Assembly: GCF_030269925.1 (NCBI RefSeq) | Contig: NC_085130.1 | Coordinates: 1,686,501 to 1,750,500 of the forward strand | Length of the DNA stretch: 64,000 nt | Origin: Bombyx mori | Taxonomy: Eukaryota > Arthropoda > Insecta > Lepidoptera > Bombycidae | Direction: 5' to 3' | In this document: piece by piece, positions 1 to 9,229 of the stretch | Layout: each line of letters opens with the position of its first letter | Numbering within the stretch: position 1 is the first letter of the stretch | The notes under the pieces: generated by a model | What the model was told of the DNA's origin: nothing | What the model saw: the letters and a program-made list of their open reading frames with translations, nothing else | Databases searched by the model: none | Translations under genes and position numbers: made by a program

Positions 1-131
1 ATCTAGTAATAGTTTCCGCTATTTGTCAATAGATGGCGTTGTAATCCCCGAGCATTCTGGCTGTTACAAGATCCTTTTATATTCGTTCGACTATTCAGCG
101 ATAGATGACGTCACTCTTTACCGGCGTAACA
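1..131 (-). mobile_element. LTR-like repeat, partial (cut by window edge)
   Basis: Matches the terminal part of the solo LTR-like elements at 16468, 45437, 46827 and 57985. It shares the 'agatggcgttgta' block and the ending 'ccggcgtaaca'. Only the end corresponding to the element's TGTTACGCCGG terminus is inside the window. Confidence 0.7.
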
Positions 132-329
132 TTAGGTGTTCGAACTTTTTGGGGCCTCAAAATACTTTTCAAAGTGAACAAGCTGCTTAAATTCGCTCAA
201 CTAGCCGTCAAGTGTACACTGCAGTTGGGAGCATACTTCGTGTTACGTGCCATCGTAATTTAGCCAGTATTTTGCCGAATTTAGTGCTCCAAGGAATAGT
301 TCAAAAGACCTCTCCGTCTTTTACATTTT

Positions 330-625
330 TTACTAAACCGCCTCTCGCCACCGCGGAGCAATGTTTGTTCGTGATACCTGATACTCGTTATAAACAATGC
401 GGTTGCAGAGACATTTTTTGCAAAGTACCCTCTGGTCTGGAATGAACTCCCCTCCACGGTGTCTCCCGAGCGTTATGAGATGTCCTTCCTCAAATGAGCT
501 TTGCAGAGAGTACTGAGCTATAGACAGCGACTTACTGTGCCCCTCACATTGCGGAGGTCCATGAGTGACAGTAAGCACTCACGATTCGATGCGCCGTATG
601 TTCGAATGCCTACAAAGGTTCTATA
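330..625 (+). mobile_element. LINE 3' end, degenerate (jockey/CR1-like family)
   Basis: Diverged copy of the LINE tail at 13931-14400. The block from about 430 to 590 aligns with its coding end (W-N-E-L-P-x-x-V-S-P-E-R-Y) and with the following 'gtccatgggcgacggtaa'-type tail. Stops interrupt the frame, so it is an inactive fossil. Confidence 0.6.
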
Positions 626-637
626 TTATAGGTTATA

Positions 638-752
638 GAAGTCATCATGGCCCATAGGATTGATAACACGTCCGGTGTATTCGTGTTGAGCGATGCACCG
701 GTGTTCGAGTCCCAGGCGGGAACCAATTTTTCTAATGAAATACGTACGCGAG
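638..752 (+). mobile_element. Bm1 SINE, tRNA-like head only
   Basis: Contains the SINE head through 'ctaatgaaatacgtac', with a B-box-like 'gtgttcgagtccc'. The A-box region is diverged. The homology stops abruptly at about 752, where unrelated AT-rich sequence begins, so the 3' four-fifths is missing. Confidence 0.75.
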
Positions 753-1380
753 GAAGACGAGGAGGTTCTCAATTCGACTGTATGTTTTTTTTTACGTTTG
801 TTACCTCATAACTTTTGACTGGGTGAATCGATTTTGATGATTCTTTTTTTATTAGAAAGCAAACGCTTCCCGTGTGGTCCCATTTCAATTTAGTCCAGTT
901 CTGATAATGGTATCCATAACAAAACCATATACGTCTCAAATTTGCATTAAGTACGTGCGACAAATAGATGAATAACTCAATAACTCTCGGCAACCGATTT
1001 CGATGATTATTGTTTTTAGTGTATAAAATTAGATTTGTTTTGGAATATCATTTTTTTTCCATTTGAAGTCGTTTTTTGTTAAAAGCATGTCTATTTACAA
1101 TTATATGAAACAAGTTAATTAGCTTCGACGCAAAACATCTAATCCCAATGGCCACAAAAACCACAATTTACAGCAGTTCAAGTTCCTGTAATGAAAAACC
1201 ACATTATACGATGTTCGTTAAGCTGAATGCTAATTAATTTAATTAAGTAAGTATTGAATAGCTTGAGAACGATTAATTAATTAATGTTTTTTTTTGTTAT
1301 GCAATAAAAGTATGCGCATTAATAGGCTCGCGTCGGGCGTAAGAAAAATAACTATATTAAAACCGAAAAAAAAACATATG
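753..1380. other. gene-free AT-rich stretch
   Basis: No coding signal. A motif of about 35 nt (cctcataacttttgactggg...gatgattc) near 805-845 recurs imperfectly at about 975-1010, suggesting an old repeat. TTAATTAA-rich runs lie at 1230-1285. Confidence 0.4.
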
Positions 1381-1503
1381 AGAGAGCATACTTTAGCGAA
1401 GAAATGGTATATGATAGAAGAGTATGGAAGGAGAAAACATGTTGCGCCGACCCCAGGTGACTGGGAGAAGGGCAGGATAATGATGATGAGAGAGCATACT
1501 TTA
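1381..1503 (+). mobile_element. 5'-truncated RTE-like LINE insertion with 15-bp target duplication
   Basis: The 93-nt core (1396-1488) is the last coding part of the LINE family seen at 61483 (E-E-M-V-Y-D-R-R-V-W-K-E-K, then C-A-D-P-R-stop), ending in 'gatgatgatg'. It is flanked by perfect direct repeats 'agagagcatacttta' at 1381-1395 and 1489-1503. The duplication and the simple-repeat tail fix orientation and mechanism (target-primed reverse transcription). Confidence 0.85.
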
Positions 1504-1793
1504 AAATTGTTCACTTTTATCGCGTTTCAACGGCACACATGTGGTTTTTTTTGTTCAGAACGAAATTCATCAGAATAAAATTAATTTTCCGACTTATTTG
1601 AAAATTCCCAAGTTCCAAACCTCCGACCCTCCATCATACAAGGGAAAATCAAGCAATGACATGTGTCAAAACAACGCTACCCGCCACAATTTCGAGGCCT
1701 CAACAGCTTTGGTCCTGCTCTATAAATAGTAAGCAGCAGAAGAGAATGGCTCATCATACTAAATGCCATCTCTCTGAAGATATTATTAACTTC

Positions 1794-1850
1794 TTTTTTT
1801 TCCTACCCAAGGATAGATAGCCTTGAGAGGCTATGTCAGCGTAACCTAGC
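1794..1850 (-). mobile_element. hairpin-tailed retroposon, 3' end only
   Basis: Poly-T (poly(A) of the minus strand), then 'cctaccc', then the terminal hairpin: on the minus strand GCTGA-CA-TAGCC pairs with GGCTA-TC. It is broken off just upstream of the hairpin. Confidence 0.7.
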
Positions 1851-1895
1851 AAGATGTATTAACCATTAGTGCTGTATACATCATCATTTGACAGC

Positions 1896-2280
1896 TTTTT
1901 TTCTACCTATGCTGATAGCGTTGAGAGGCTATATCAGCTTCTCCTTGACTTGTAGGTGAGCTCACGGGGCTCAAACCGGAGTGTTGCTAACACTGGCCCT
2001 AGCAAGAGCCGTGCTTCGCAGAGTCTACCACCGGATCAGAAACGCGACCCACTGAGAAGATCCGGCGGGAAACTCAGTGGGCTGTGTCTATCTATGGGTT
2101 AGTTCACTTGTCGAGCCCTTCGTCGCAAGCGATAGGTTCGGCGAGGACCGTGACCGGTGCTTGTGATACCTAAAAGCACCGTTAATGGATCGGGAGGATC
2201 CGCAATGACGTGTTAAGGGCGACGTCGACTGTTTACCATTCGGCCCACTGAGAAGATCCGGCGAGAAACTCAGCGGGCAA
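1896..2280 (-). mobile_element. hairpin-tailed retroposon, near full length
   Basis: Minus-strand copy with tail at 1896-1902 and hairpin at about 1908-1945. The body carries the family block 'cactgagaagatccggcg'. Its end, read on the minus strand, keeps the family's arginine-rich frame (S-R-R-R-P ... R-R-T-Y-R-L-R-R-R-A-R) with one nonsense codon. A further partial repeat of the 'actgagaagatccgg' block lies at 2246-2280. Confidence 0.75.
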
Positions 2281-2513
2281 TGATTTGTTTCGATATAAAT
2301 TTACTTGTTGTTATTCCTTAAGCGTTATTATTTATTGCTCACTGTATCGCGGCTCTTCGACCGGAACAACGCTAAAAGCCGAATTTTAGTCCGTGACGAG
2401 AGGCAAGGAGGCTAGAGAATTTAAAAAGCTTCCACTTTCCCGTTAGCATATGGACGTTATATAAAAACAAATGTATTTAGTTTAAAAATATTCAAATGTA
2501 ATATATTATTAGT

Positions 2514-2738
2514 AGTGGTAGGATGTCTTGTGAGTCCGCACGGTTAGGAACTACCACCCTGCCTATTTTAGCCGTGAAGCAGTAATGGGCTGTGAAGGGG
2601 GGCAGTTGTTTTATGTACTGAGACCTTAGAACTTAGAACACTCAAGGTGGGTGGCGCATTTACGTTGTAGATGTCTATGGGCTCCAGTAACCACTTAACA
2701 CCAAGTGGGCTGTGAGCTCGTCCACCGCAAAAAATATA
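2514..2738 (+). mobile_element. Bm1 SINE, short form
   Basis: Begins at the recurrent short-form start (here 'agtggtaggatgtc') and runs through 'gtgagctcgtccaccg'. It lacks the tRNA-like head. Confidence 0.85.
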
Positions 2739-2740
2739 TA

Positions 2741-3237
2741 TTCGAGTGTCAATTATATTTATTTAATCCTGTTCTTATCCGTGCGAAAACCAATTGATAA
2801 AGCAACCCACGACACAGAAACATTACGTATTCGTCCACAAGAGATCGGATTTGTGATCCGAAATCCATACATCAGTCCGGCATAGGCAAAGCTCACGTTA
2901 GCCCAAAGGCTAGCCGCCGGTGTGGTTTCCGCTTTGTGGCCACAGTAATAAAAAATATAACGTCCATGGCACACAAAGAGAATTTAAACATCGCTATTAG
3001 TAGCTTCCGTGTTGCTCTCGACTGAGGAGCCAATTTAACATTGCAAACACGTAAGGCAGCTTTTAAGCTTACTTCTGTTAGAATACCGTGGGCTGAAGAC
3101 GCAAGACGCGTCTGATAATTGGTCGCTTGGTAGATACTAGGTTTTGTGATAAAATTATTAACAGATGGGTCGTCGTTTGACAAAAGTAATTTAAATTCAA
3201 AAAGATTTTAATTCTGACTCTTTATTCTGAGGACGTC
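2741..3237. other. gene-free stretch
   Basis: Overlapping short open frames on the minus strand (2759-3183) show no recognisable domain. No repeat family shared elsewhere in the window was noticed. Confidence 0.4.
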
Positions 3238-3658
3238 GAAGCCGTCGTGGCCTAAAGGATAAGACGTCCGTCCAGTGCATTCGTATCTAGCGATGCACCG
3301 GTGTTCGAATCCCGCAGGCGGGTACCAATTTTTCTAATGAAATACGTACTTGACAAATGTTCACGATTGACTTCCACGGTGAAGGAATAACATCTTGTAA
3401 TAAAAATCATACCCGCAAAATTTTAATTTGCGTAATGACTGGTGGTAGGACCTCTTGTGAGTCCGCATGGGTAGGTACCACCACCCTGCCTATTTCTGCC
3501 GTGAAGCAGTAATGCGTTCCGGTTTAAAGGGGCAGCCGTTGTAACTATACTGAGACCTTAGAACTTATGTCTCAAGGTGGGTGGCGCATTTACGTTATAG
3601 ATCTCTATGGGATTCAGTAACCTGTAAACTCGTCCACCCATATAAGCAATAAAAAAAA
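3238..3658 (+). mobile_element. Bm1 SINE, full length
   Basis: Complete copy. It has a tRNA-derived head with A-box-like 'tggcctaaagg' and B box 'gttcgaatccc', the body, and the end 'gtccacccatataagcaat' plus A-tail. A small insertion ('cgtccgtccagtg') sits between the boxes. Presumably transcribed by RNA polymerase III and mobilised by a LINE, as is usual for tRNA-derived SINEs. Confidence 0.92.
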
Positions 3659-3659
3659 A

Positions 3660-3775
3660 TGTAAATTGAGACTTCGGTCGATGAGCAGTAAGTAGAATTC
3701 GCGATGTGATATCTATCTATGGACTCCATTGACCGCTTCACACCACATGGTCGTGAGCTCGATTCTCAATAAGCA
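3660..3775 (+). mobile_element. highly diverged Bm1-related fragment
   Basis: Resembles the last about 115 nt of Bm1 ('gatatctatctatggactcc' ... 'cgtgagctcg' ... 'aagcaat') with many substitutions, immediately after the full-length copy. Probably an older family member. Confidence 0.5.
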
Positions 3776-4087
3776 ATCGTAACTGAAATACGAGTTATAA
3801 ACGTAAACACGCTGAACAAAGCTGAGGTCTAGGACGATGCGGTTCGGAACCGGCCCGGCTCGGCCCGATCGCCGGAGCTAAACCGAAACTCGGCCGACCT
3901 TATTTATGGAGTTTGCGGTTCTTAACTAACGAAACCGGTTTTACCCGGTTAAAATTATTTTCACCGTCATTAAGTTTTTAATGAATTTAGCATTAAGAGC
4001 TTTCGCGCGAGGTAAAGATGCAATAAATAAATGTACATAATATGTCGGCCGTTGTATTAAATTATATTTGTGTACAAATTCAATGTC
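3776..4087. other. gene-free stretch with GC-rich island
   Basis: 3833-3905 is strikingly GC-rich ('cggcccggctcggcccg') in an AT-rich background, with no open frame or RNA-gene structure that I recognise. Confidence 0.35.
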
Positions 4088-4500
4088 TTTTTTTTCCTAC
4101 CAATTCTAGTAGTCTCGAGGGGTTAATCTAGATTTGCCGAACTAGTAGGTGAGCTCACGGGACTCAAACCTGACGACGTTGCTAACACGAACCCTAGCAA
4201 GAGCAGTGCTTCGCAAAATCTACCACCGGGTCGGAAAAGCGACCCACTGTGAAGGTCCAGCGAAAAACTCAGTGGGCTGTGTCTGTGGGTTAATTTACTC
4301 GCCGAGCCCTTCGTCGCATGCGACGGGTTTGGCGAGAACGATGACCGGTGCTTGAGGTACCTAAAGGCACCGTTAGTGGATCGGAAGGATCCGAGATGAC
4401 GTGTTTTGGGCGACGTCGACTGTTTACCATTTGGTCAACGGGATCGGCTATGTAGTACCCGGCGACCACAATGAGAGGATTCTCGTGTCGTGCCGCTTTA
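4088..4500 (-). mobile_element. hairpin-tailed retroposon with extended coding part
   Basis: Tail at 4088-4095. On the minus strand the 5' part reads R-H-E-N-P-L-I-V-V-A, then S-R-R-R-P-K-H-V-I-S-D-P-S-D-P-L, ending R-R-R-A-R-R-V-N-stop, followed by about 300 nt of apparent 3' UTR. This copy gives the longest view of the reading frame together with the one at 63197. The terminal hairpin here is decayed. Confidence 0.75.
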
Positions 4501-4632
4501 TGGAATTGAATGAGTCAAACTTGATTAGTTGACTGGCTAGTCAGAGATATGATAAAGATACTGACGGTCCCTTTCCGGGATCTCTATCACACCAGCTCGA
4601 TAATACCAAGGACGAAGACAGAACCGTTCTTC

Positions 4633-4901
4633 GTCTGAGTCAGCTTTTCTCAAAGTGGGCGATAACGCCCCCTTGTGGGCGCTGCAGGCCTAAAGGCGGG
4701 GCGGTAAGAGACCCGGAAAAAAAATGGGGGCGTTGTGTAGAGGCTTGGGAGGCGAGTTTGTAATTTAATCTAGGACTCAGGACACCGACTGAGTTCTCGC
4801 TATAATGGTTGTAAGTAGGTGAAAAAATGGGAGCGCTAAAAATTAGTTTATTCTCAAAGTAGGCAGTAGACAAAATAAGTTTGGGTACCCCTGGTCTAAG
4901 T
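4633..4901. mobile_element. hAT-type MITE with 8-bp target duplication
   Basis: Element 4641-4893 (253 bp), starting 'cagcttttctcaaag' and ending 'gtttgggtacccctg'. These are imperfect terminal inverted repeats of the hAT 'cagnggttcccaaac' style. It is flanked by 'gtctgagt' (4633-4640) and 'gtctaagt' (4894-4901), an 8-bp duplication with one mismatch, the hAT-typical length. No transposase is encoded, so it is non-autonomous. Confidence 0.75.
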
Positions 4902-5009
4902 GATAAAACCTCCTAAACCAAATATAATCGTATATTATTTATTAACACCATTGAAGATTTTGTCTGCTTGTTAAGCTAGAAGTTGCTACACAACCCTTTG
5001 CCTTATTCA

Positions 5010-5206
5010 AACCCTCAGACACAGCCCACTGAGTTTCTCGCCGGATCTTCTCAGTGGGTCGCTTTTCCGATCCGGTGGTAGATTCTGCGAAGCACGGCTC
5101 TTGCTAGGGTTCGTGTTAGCAACGACGTCAGGTTTGAGCCCCGTGTGCTCACGTACTAGTTAAGGTTACGCTGAAATAGCCTCTCAAGGCTCTCAGCTAG
5201 GTCATT
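5010..5206 (+). mobile_element. hairpin-tailed retroposon, 5'-truncated
   Basis: Plus-strand copy of the 3' UTR part ('cacagcccactgagtttctc') down to the hairpin (GCTGA-AA-TAGCC / GGCTC-TCAGC). The A-tail has been lost; 'cattcattc' follows. Confidence 0.75.
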
Positions 5207-5219
5207 CATTCATACTTTC

Positions 5220-5490
5220 CTATTACCCTCTGCTGGGGTGTAGGGCTCGAATAAAATTTTTCCATTTACATCAGTCTTGGGCAGTCTGTTCTAGCTCCTC
5301 CCACGTCATGCCCAAGACCCCTAACTCCTGCTCCACCGAGCGACGCCAAGTTGTTCTGGGGTGGCCTATCTTCCTTTTGCCAGACGCTTTCCAGATTAGT
5401 GCTCTCTTTGATAGGTGGGTATCGGGCTTTCTCAAAATGTGATCAATCCAATACCACTTCCGCGTAAGGATCTCCTTCTCCATTGGTGTC
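5220..5490 (-). mobile_element. RTE-like LINE, C-terminal remnant
   Basis: Minus-strand frame carries the end common to RTE-type endonuclease/reverse-transcriptase proteins: W-x-W-I-D-H-I-L-R-K, then K-R-K-I-G-H-P-R-T-T-W-R-R, then M-T-W-E-E-L-E-Q-T-A-Q-D. One stop precedes the final K-W-K-x-F-I-x-A-L-H-P. The N-terminal bulk of the protein is missing. Confidence 0.75.
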
Positions 5491-5850
5491 TGCTCAGCTA
5501 GGTAGGAAATAAAAAGCCTTTTTCAATTTTACGTACGTGTGTGTATTCGATACCAGACAATAACGGCCAAACGAAAACACTTCCAAGAAGAATAACGCAA
5601 CATCTGCAATATACACGAGGGAGGGGCCGAAATTTTTAATTTTCCGAATCACACGTCTCGACTCACAAGCGTTACGTACAGAGCGCTGAGGTGTTCTGGG
5701 GTTTTTTTTAATGAAAAATGCACACGTCTAACTCTTTGTTTTCGAATCGGTCGCACGTACAACGGGGTGCGTTTTGAATTTTAAAATGCATTTCTTGAAA
5801 TGCATCTCTAGAATAGAATCATTGTTTTTCTATTTTTGTTCTTGAGTTTT
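5491..5850. other. gene-free stretch
   Basis: Nothing recognisable. A short palindrome 'aaatgcatttcttgaaatgcat' sits near 5786. Confidence 0.35.
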
Positions 5851-6360
5851 ATTACTGGTGGTAGAACGTCTTGTGAGTATTACTGGTGGTAAGATCTCTC
5901 GTGAGTTCGCACGGGCAGGTACCACCACCCTGCCTATTTCTGCCGTGAAGCAGTAGTGCGTTTCGGTTTGAAGGGGTGGGGTAGCCGGTTTTTTTTTGGC
6001 TTGGTGTCAAGTGGTTACTAGAGCCCATAGACATTTACAACGTAAATACCACCACCTACCTTGAGATATAAGTTCTAAAGTCTCAGTATAGTTACAACGG
6101 CTGCGCCACCCTTCAAACCGAAACGCATTACTGCTTCGCGGCAGAAATAGGCGGGGTGGTGGTACATAGCTGTGTGGACTCACAAGAGGTCCTACCATTA
6201 ACTATAACCTACCACTAACAATAACTATACTGGGACCTTAGAACTCACATCTCAAGGTGGATGGCGGTATTTACGTTGTAGATGTCCATGGGCTCCAGTA
6301 ACCACTTAACACCAGGTGGGCCGTGAGCTCGTCCACCCATTCAAGCAATAAAAAAAAATT
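5851..6360 (+). mobile_element. Bm1 SINE (short form) interrupted by an inverted Bm1 SINE
   Basis: The outer plus-strand copy runs 5851 to about 5983, resumes at about 6213 ('aactatactgggacc') and ends at 'caagcaataaaaaaaaa'. The gap holds a minus-strand copy (about 5988-6200) beginning with poly-T. The outer copy also starts with a 28-bp tandem duplication of its own first bases (5851-5878, 5879-5906). Confidence 0.85.
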
Positions 6361-6837
6361 AAAATGTTATTTGTAAAAATAAAATGTTGTTTAAACACTG
6401 ATTCACCAATCTATTGATAGACAAAAATCCTTAGGTTACAAACTAAAGATACAATAAATTTCATAAAAACAAAATATCGTTATCACCACGATTGCGATTA
6501 ACGTTGCTATCTGTATCGAGCCGCCATCGTACAAACAATGACAATAGACTAGCATGGCATCGCGTATTTGCTTATAACAAAAAAGTATTACTTGAAACAT
6601 TAGTTTATCATTACTAACTGACCCGGCAAACATTGTTTTGCCATATATAAGATTTCTAGGGAATTTCTAGTGTAGAAAAAAAAACTAACTTATTGTAAGT
6701 GTGTAAGGATGTGGTAAATGAGTGAAAGAGGTGTGCAGTGCTGTGAACGATGAGGGAATGTATAATAAAAATAACAAAACCTCATTCAACCACATAATAC
6801 CTCATTATAACAAAAAAAAATGTCCGAATAAAAAAAT
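6361..6837. other. gene-free AT-rich stretch
   Basis: No coding or RNA signal. The 65-codon minus frame at 6436-6633 matches nothing I know. Confidence 0.35.
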
Positions 6838-7000
6838 ATGTTAGGGGTGGACAACCCTAATCACTTAGGGGTATGAAAAATAGATAGTAGCCGATTCTCA
6901 GACTTACTGAATATGCATAAAAAATTTCATGAGAATCGGTCAAGCGGTTTCGGAGGAGTATGGGAACGAACATTGTGACACGAGAATTTTATATATTAGA
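6838..7000 (-). mobile_element. Helitron-like element, 5' part
   Basis: Read on the minus strand it starts A|TCTAATATATAAAATTC and includes 'cgaaaccgcttgaccgatt', a familiar lepidopteran Helitron 5' region. No CTRR end is recognisable at the left, so it is truncated or diverged there. Confidence 0.55.
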
Positions 7001-7317
7001 TTAAACCCAAAATCATCATTATTTGTATATGATTCCTTAATGTACCTCAGAAGACAGTTTAAGACCAAAAATAACGCCTGCCGAACAAAAACGTTAATTA
7101 TTCAATAGTTGCTGATAGATATTCAATAGTCAATTAGTGATCGCGAAATTGACAAGACATGTAGAAAATTGAACAATTGACACATACACTTTAGGGTCCT
7201 AAGGGATTACTTTTTAGGATTTCGCTGTGGGAAGCGGCCACAAAACAATTAACATAGGTACGTTCATACGTGCTTTTGACTGAAATTAATATGGCACTAA
7301 TCAAATTTAATAACCAC
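7001..7317. other. gene-free stretch
   Basis: Unique-looking AT-rich sequence with no supported feature. Confidence 0.35.
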
Positions 7318-7632
7318 TTTTTTTCCTACCTATGCTTTGTGTGATAGCTTTGAGAGGTTATTTATTATTATAACATGAGCTCACGGGGCTCAAACAGGAA
7401 GTGTTGCTTACACTGACCCTAGCAAGAGCAGTGCTTCGCAGAATCTACCAACGGATCGGAAACGCGACCCACTGAGAAGATCCGGCGAGAAACTCAGTGG
7501 GCTCTGTCTATCTGTGGGTTAATTCGCTCGCCGAGCCCTTCGTCGCAAGTGACGGGTTCGACGAGGACGGTGACCGGTGCTTGAGGTACCCAAAAGCACC
7601 GTTAATAGATCGGAAGGATCCGTAATGACGCG
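7318..7632 (-). mobile_element. hairpin-tailed retroposon
   Basis: Poly-T at 7318-7324, then 'cctacctatgc'. The minus-strand reading frame end is preserved (I-T-D-P-S-D-L-L-T-V-L-L-G-T ... R-R-R-A-R-R-A-N-stop). The hairpin is partly deleted. Confidence 0.75.
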
Positions 7633-7860
7633 CAATAACTACGATTGTAGCTCAAATTGAGCTGTAGTCTCACATTTGAGTACTTTTATAGCAAGCTTTG
7701 ATTGGCTTCATTGTGACCATTGTAACGCCAATACTGAACTTAAATTTTCAACTACTATTTAAAAGTATCGTATCGTTTTGAAACGTAAAATGTAAAGCCA
7801 ATAATTTTTTATACTTAAATTGGCCACTGTGAACCCATCGTTAAATCGTGCTAAAAAAAA

Positions 7861-7904
7861 TTCCCTACCTATACTCTGGTAGCCTAAGAGGCTATTCCAG
7901 TTAA
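7861..7904 (-). mobile_element. hairpin-tailed retroposon, terminal hairpin only
   Basis: On the minus strand CTGG-AA-TAGCC pairs with GGCTA-CCAG, followed by 'taggtagggaa'. Only the last 40-odd bases remain. Confidence 0.6.
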
Positions 7905-7984
7905 CCGAGCTATTTATAACAATCTATTGTTAATATTCTAAACTGCAATAGGTAATTTATTCGACACGTATGTACATACGGTTA

Positions 7985-8323
7985 ATCCGAAATACGTACT
8001 TAACGATTGACTTCCACGGTGAAGGAATAACATCGTGTATAAAAAATCAAACCCGCAAAATTATAATTTGCGCAATTACTGGTGGTAGGACCTCTTGTGA
8101 GTCCGCACAGGTAGGTACCACCGCCCTGCTTATTTCTGCCGTGAAGCAGTAATGCGTTTCGGTTTGAAGGGTGAGGCAGCCGTTGTAACTATACTGAGAT
8201 CTTAGAACTTATATCTGCAAGTGGGTGGCGCATTTACGTTGTAGATGTCTATGGGCCCCAGTAACCACTTAACACCAGGTGGACTGTGAGATCGTTCACC
8301 CATCAAAGCAATACAAAAAAAAA
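7985..8323 (+). mobile_element. Bm1 SINE, lacking the tRNA-like head
   Basis: Starts within the family's 'aaatacgtactt' block and continues through 'gattgacttccacggtgaa' to an A-rich end. A random 5' truncation, unlike the recurrent short-form start. Confidence 0.88.
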
Positions 8324-8325
8324 AC

Positions 8326-9044
8326 ATAGTGATACAGACAAACAAATGGCACAACTAAACCATGACATATTTACGTTTCCAAGGCAAATCAAAGACACTT
8401 TCTAATCAATTACTTGTACAGACAAACACTAGGAACAATTATGGATCGTAATAAACTAAAACATTACGTAGAACCGTACGCGATTTTGTTTAAATAAATG
8501 ATAAGTGAATATCAGTGCGATACGGACAGCCGACGACATCGACCGCGTAAATCAAAAGTGAACTCATTGAAGTAGCTCAGAAGAAAAACGACAGTTTTTT
8601 TGTGTGAAATGAAACGTGTTATGAAAAGTGAAAACAAACACAAAACTAAAAAAACAAATATGTAAGCTTCGATGAATTATAAGAAAGAATCTAAGTTAAA
8701 CAGTGGCAACAAAGTGAAGTGATTTTTGTGCTTGGATTTAGATATTGTTATCATTGGACCACTATAGGCTAATATTGGACATAAATGCAGCAGATAAATA
8801 AACCTCTTGCCATATTTTGCAAGTAGTCATCGTATTTGAATTCCCGGACAACGATTTTCCCTTGGATGATAATATATTTATTACTTAGAAACTCATTAGC
8901 GAGCTAAGTTGGGCTCCGCGGTTTATACCGTGTTGAATTAGGGCGTTTAAACAATCAAACTCTCCAGGCGTGTAATGTTTTATGCATTATATAGTACAAA
9001 TACAGTTGTTTCATAACAATTGGAGAGTAAAAAAATTTATTAAA
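8326..9044. other. 5' flank of SDR1
   Basis: No frame longer than a few dozen codons. A TATA-like 'gcattatatag' at about 8983-8993 lies about 55 nt before the SDR1 start codon and could belong to its promoter. Untranslated upstream exons cannot be excluded. Confidence 0.35.
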
Positions 9045-9140
9045 ATGTTAGATAAAGTAGACTTCACAGATAAAGTGGCCATCATAACAGGCGCTAGCTC
9101 TGGTATAGGAGCCGAAACCGCAATAGCATTTGCGACATAT

Positions 9141-9143
<3 letters not shown>

Positions 9144-9229
<86 letters not shown>

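Noticed and set aside
3238..3320. Possible tRNA genes at Bm1 heads (also 22308, 30600, 55933)
   Set aside because: A and B boxes are present but there is no proper cloverleaf or acceptor pairing, and each is joined to a SINE body.
3833..3905. GC-rich island as a promoter or CpG island
   Set aside because: Only about 70 nt, no adjacent gene, no initiator or TATA context.
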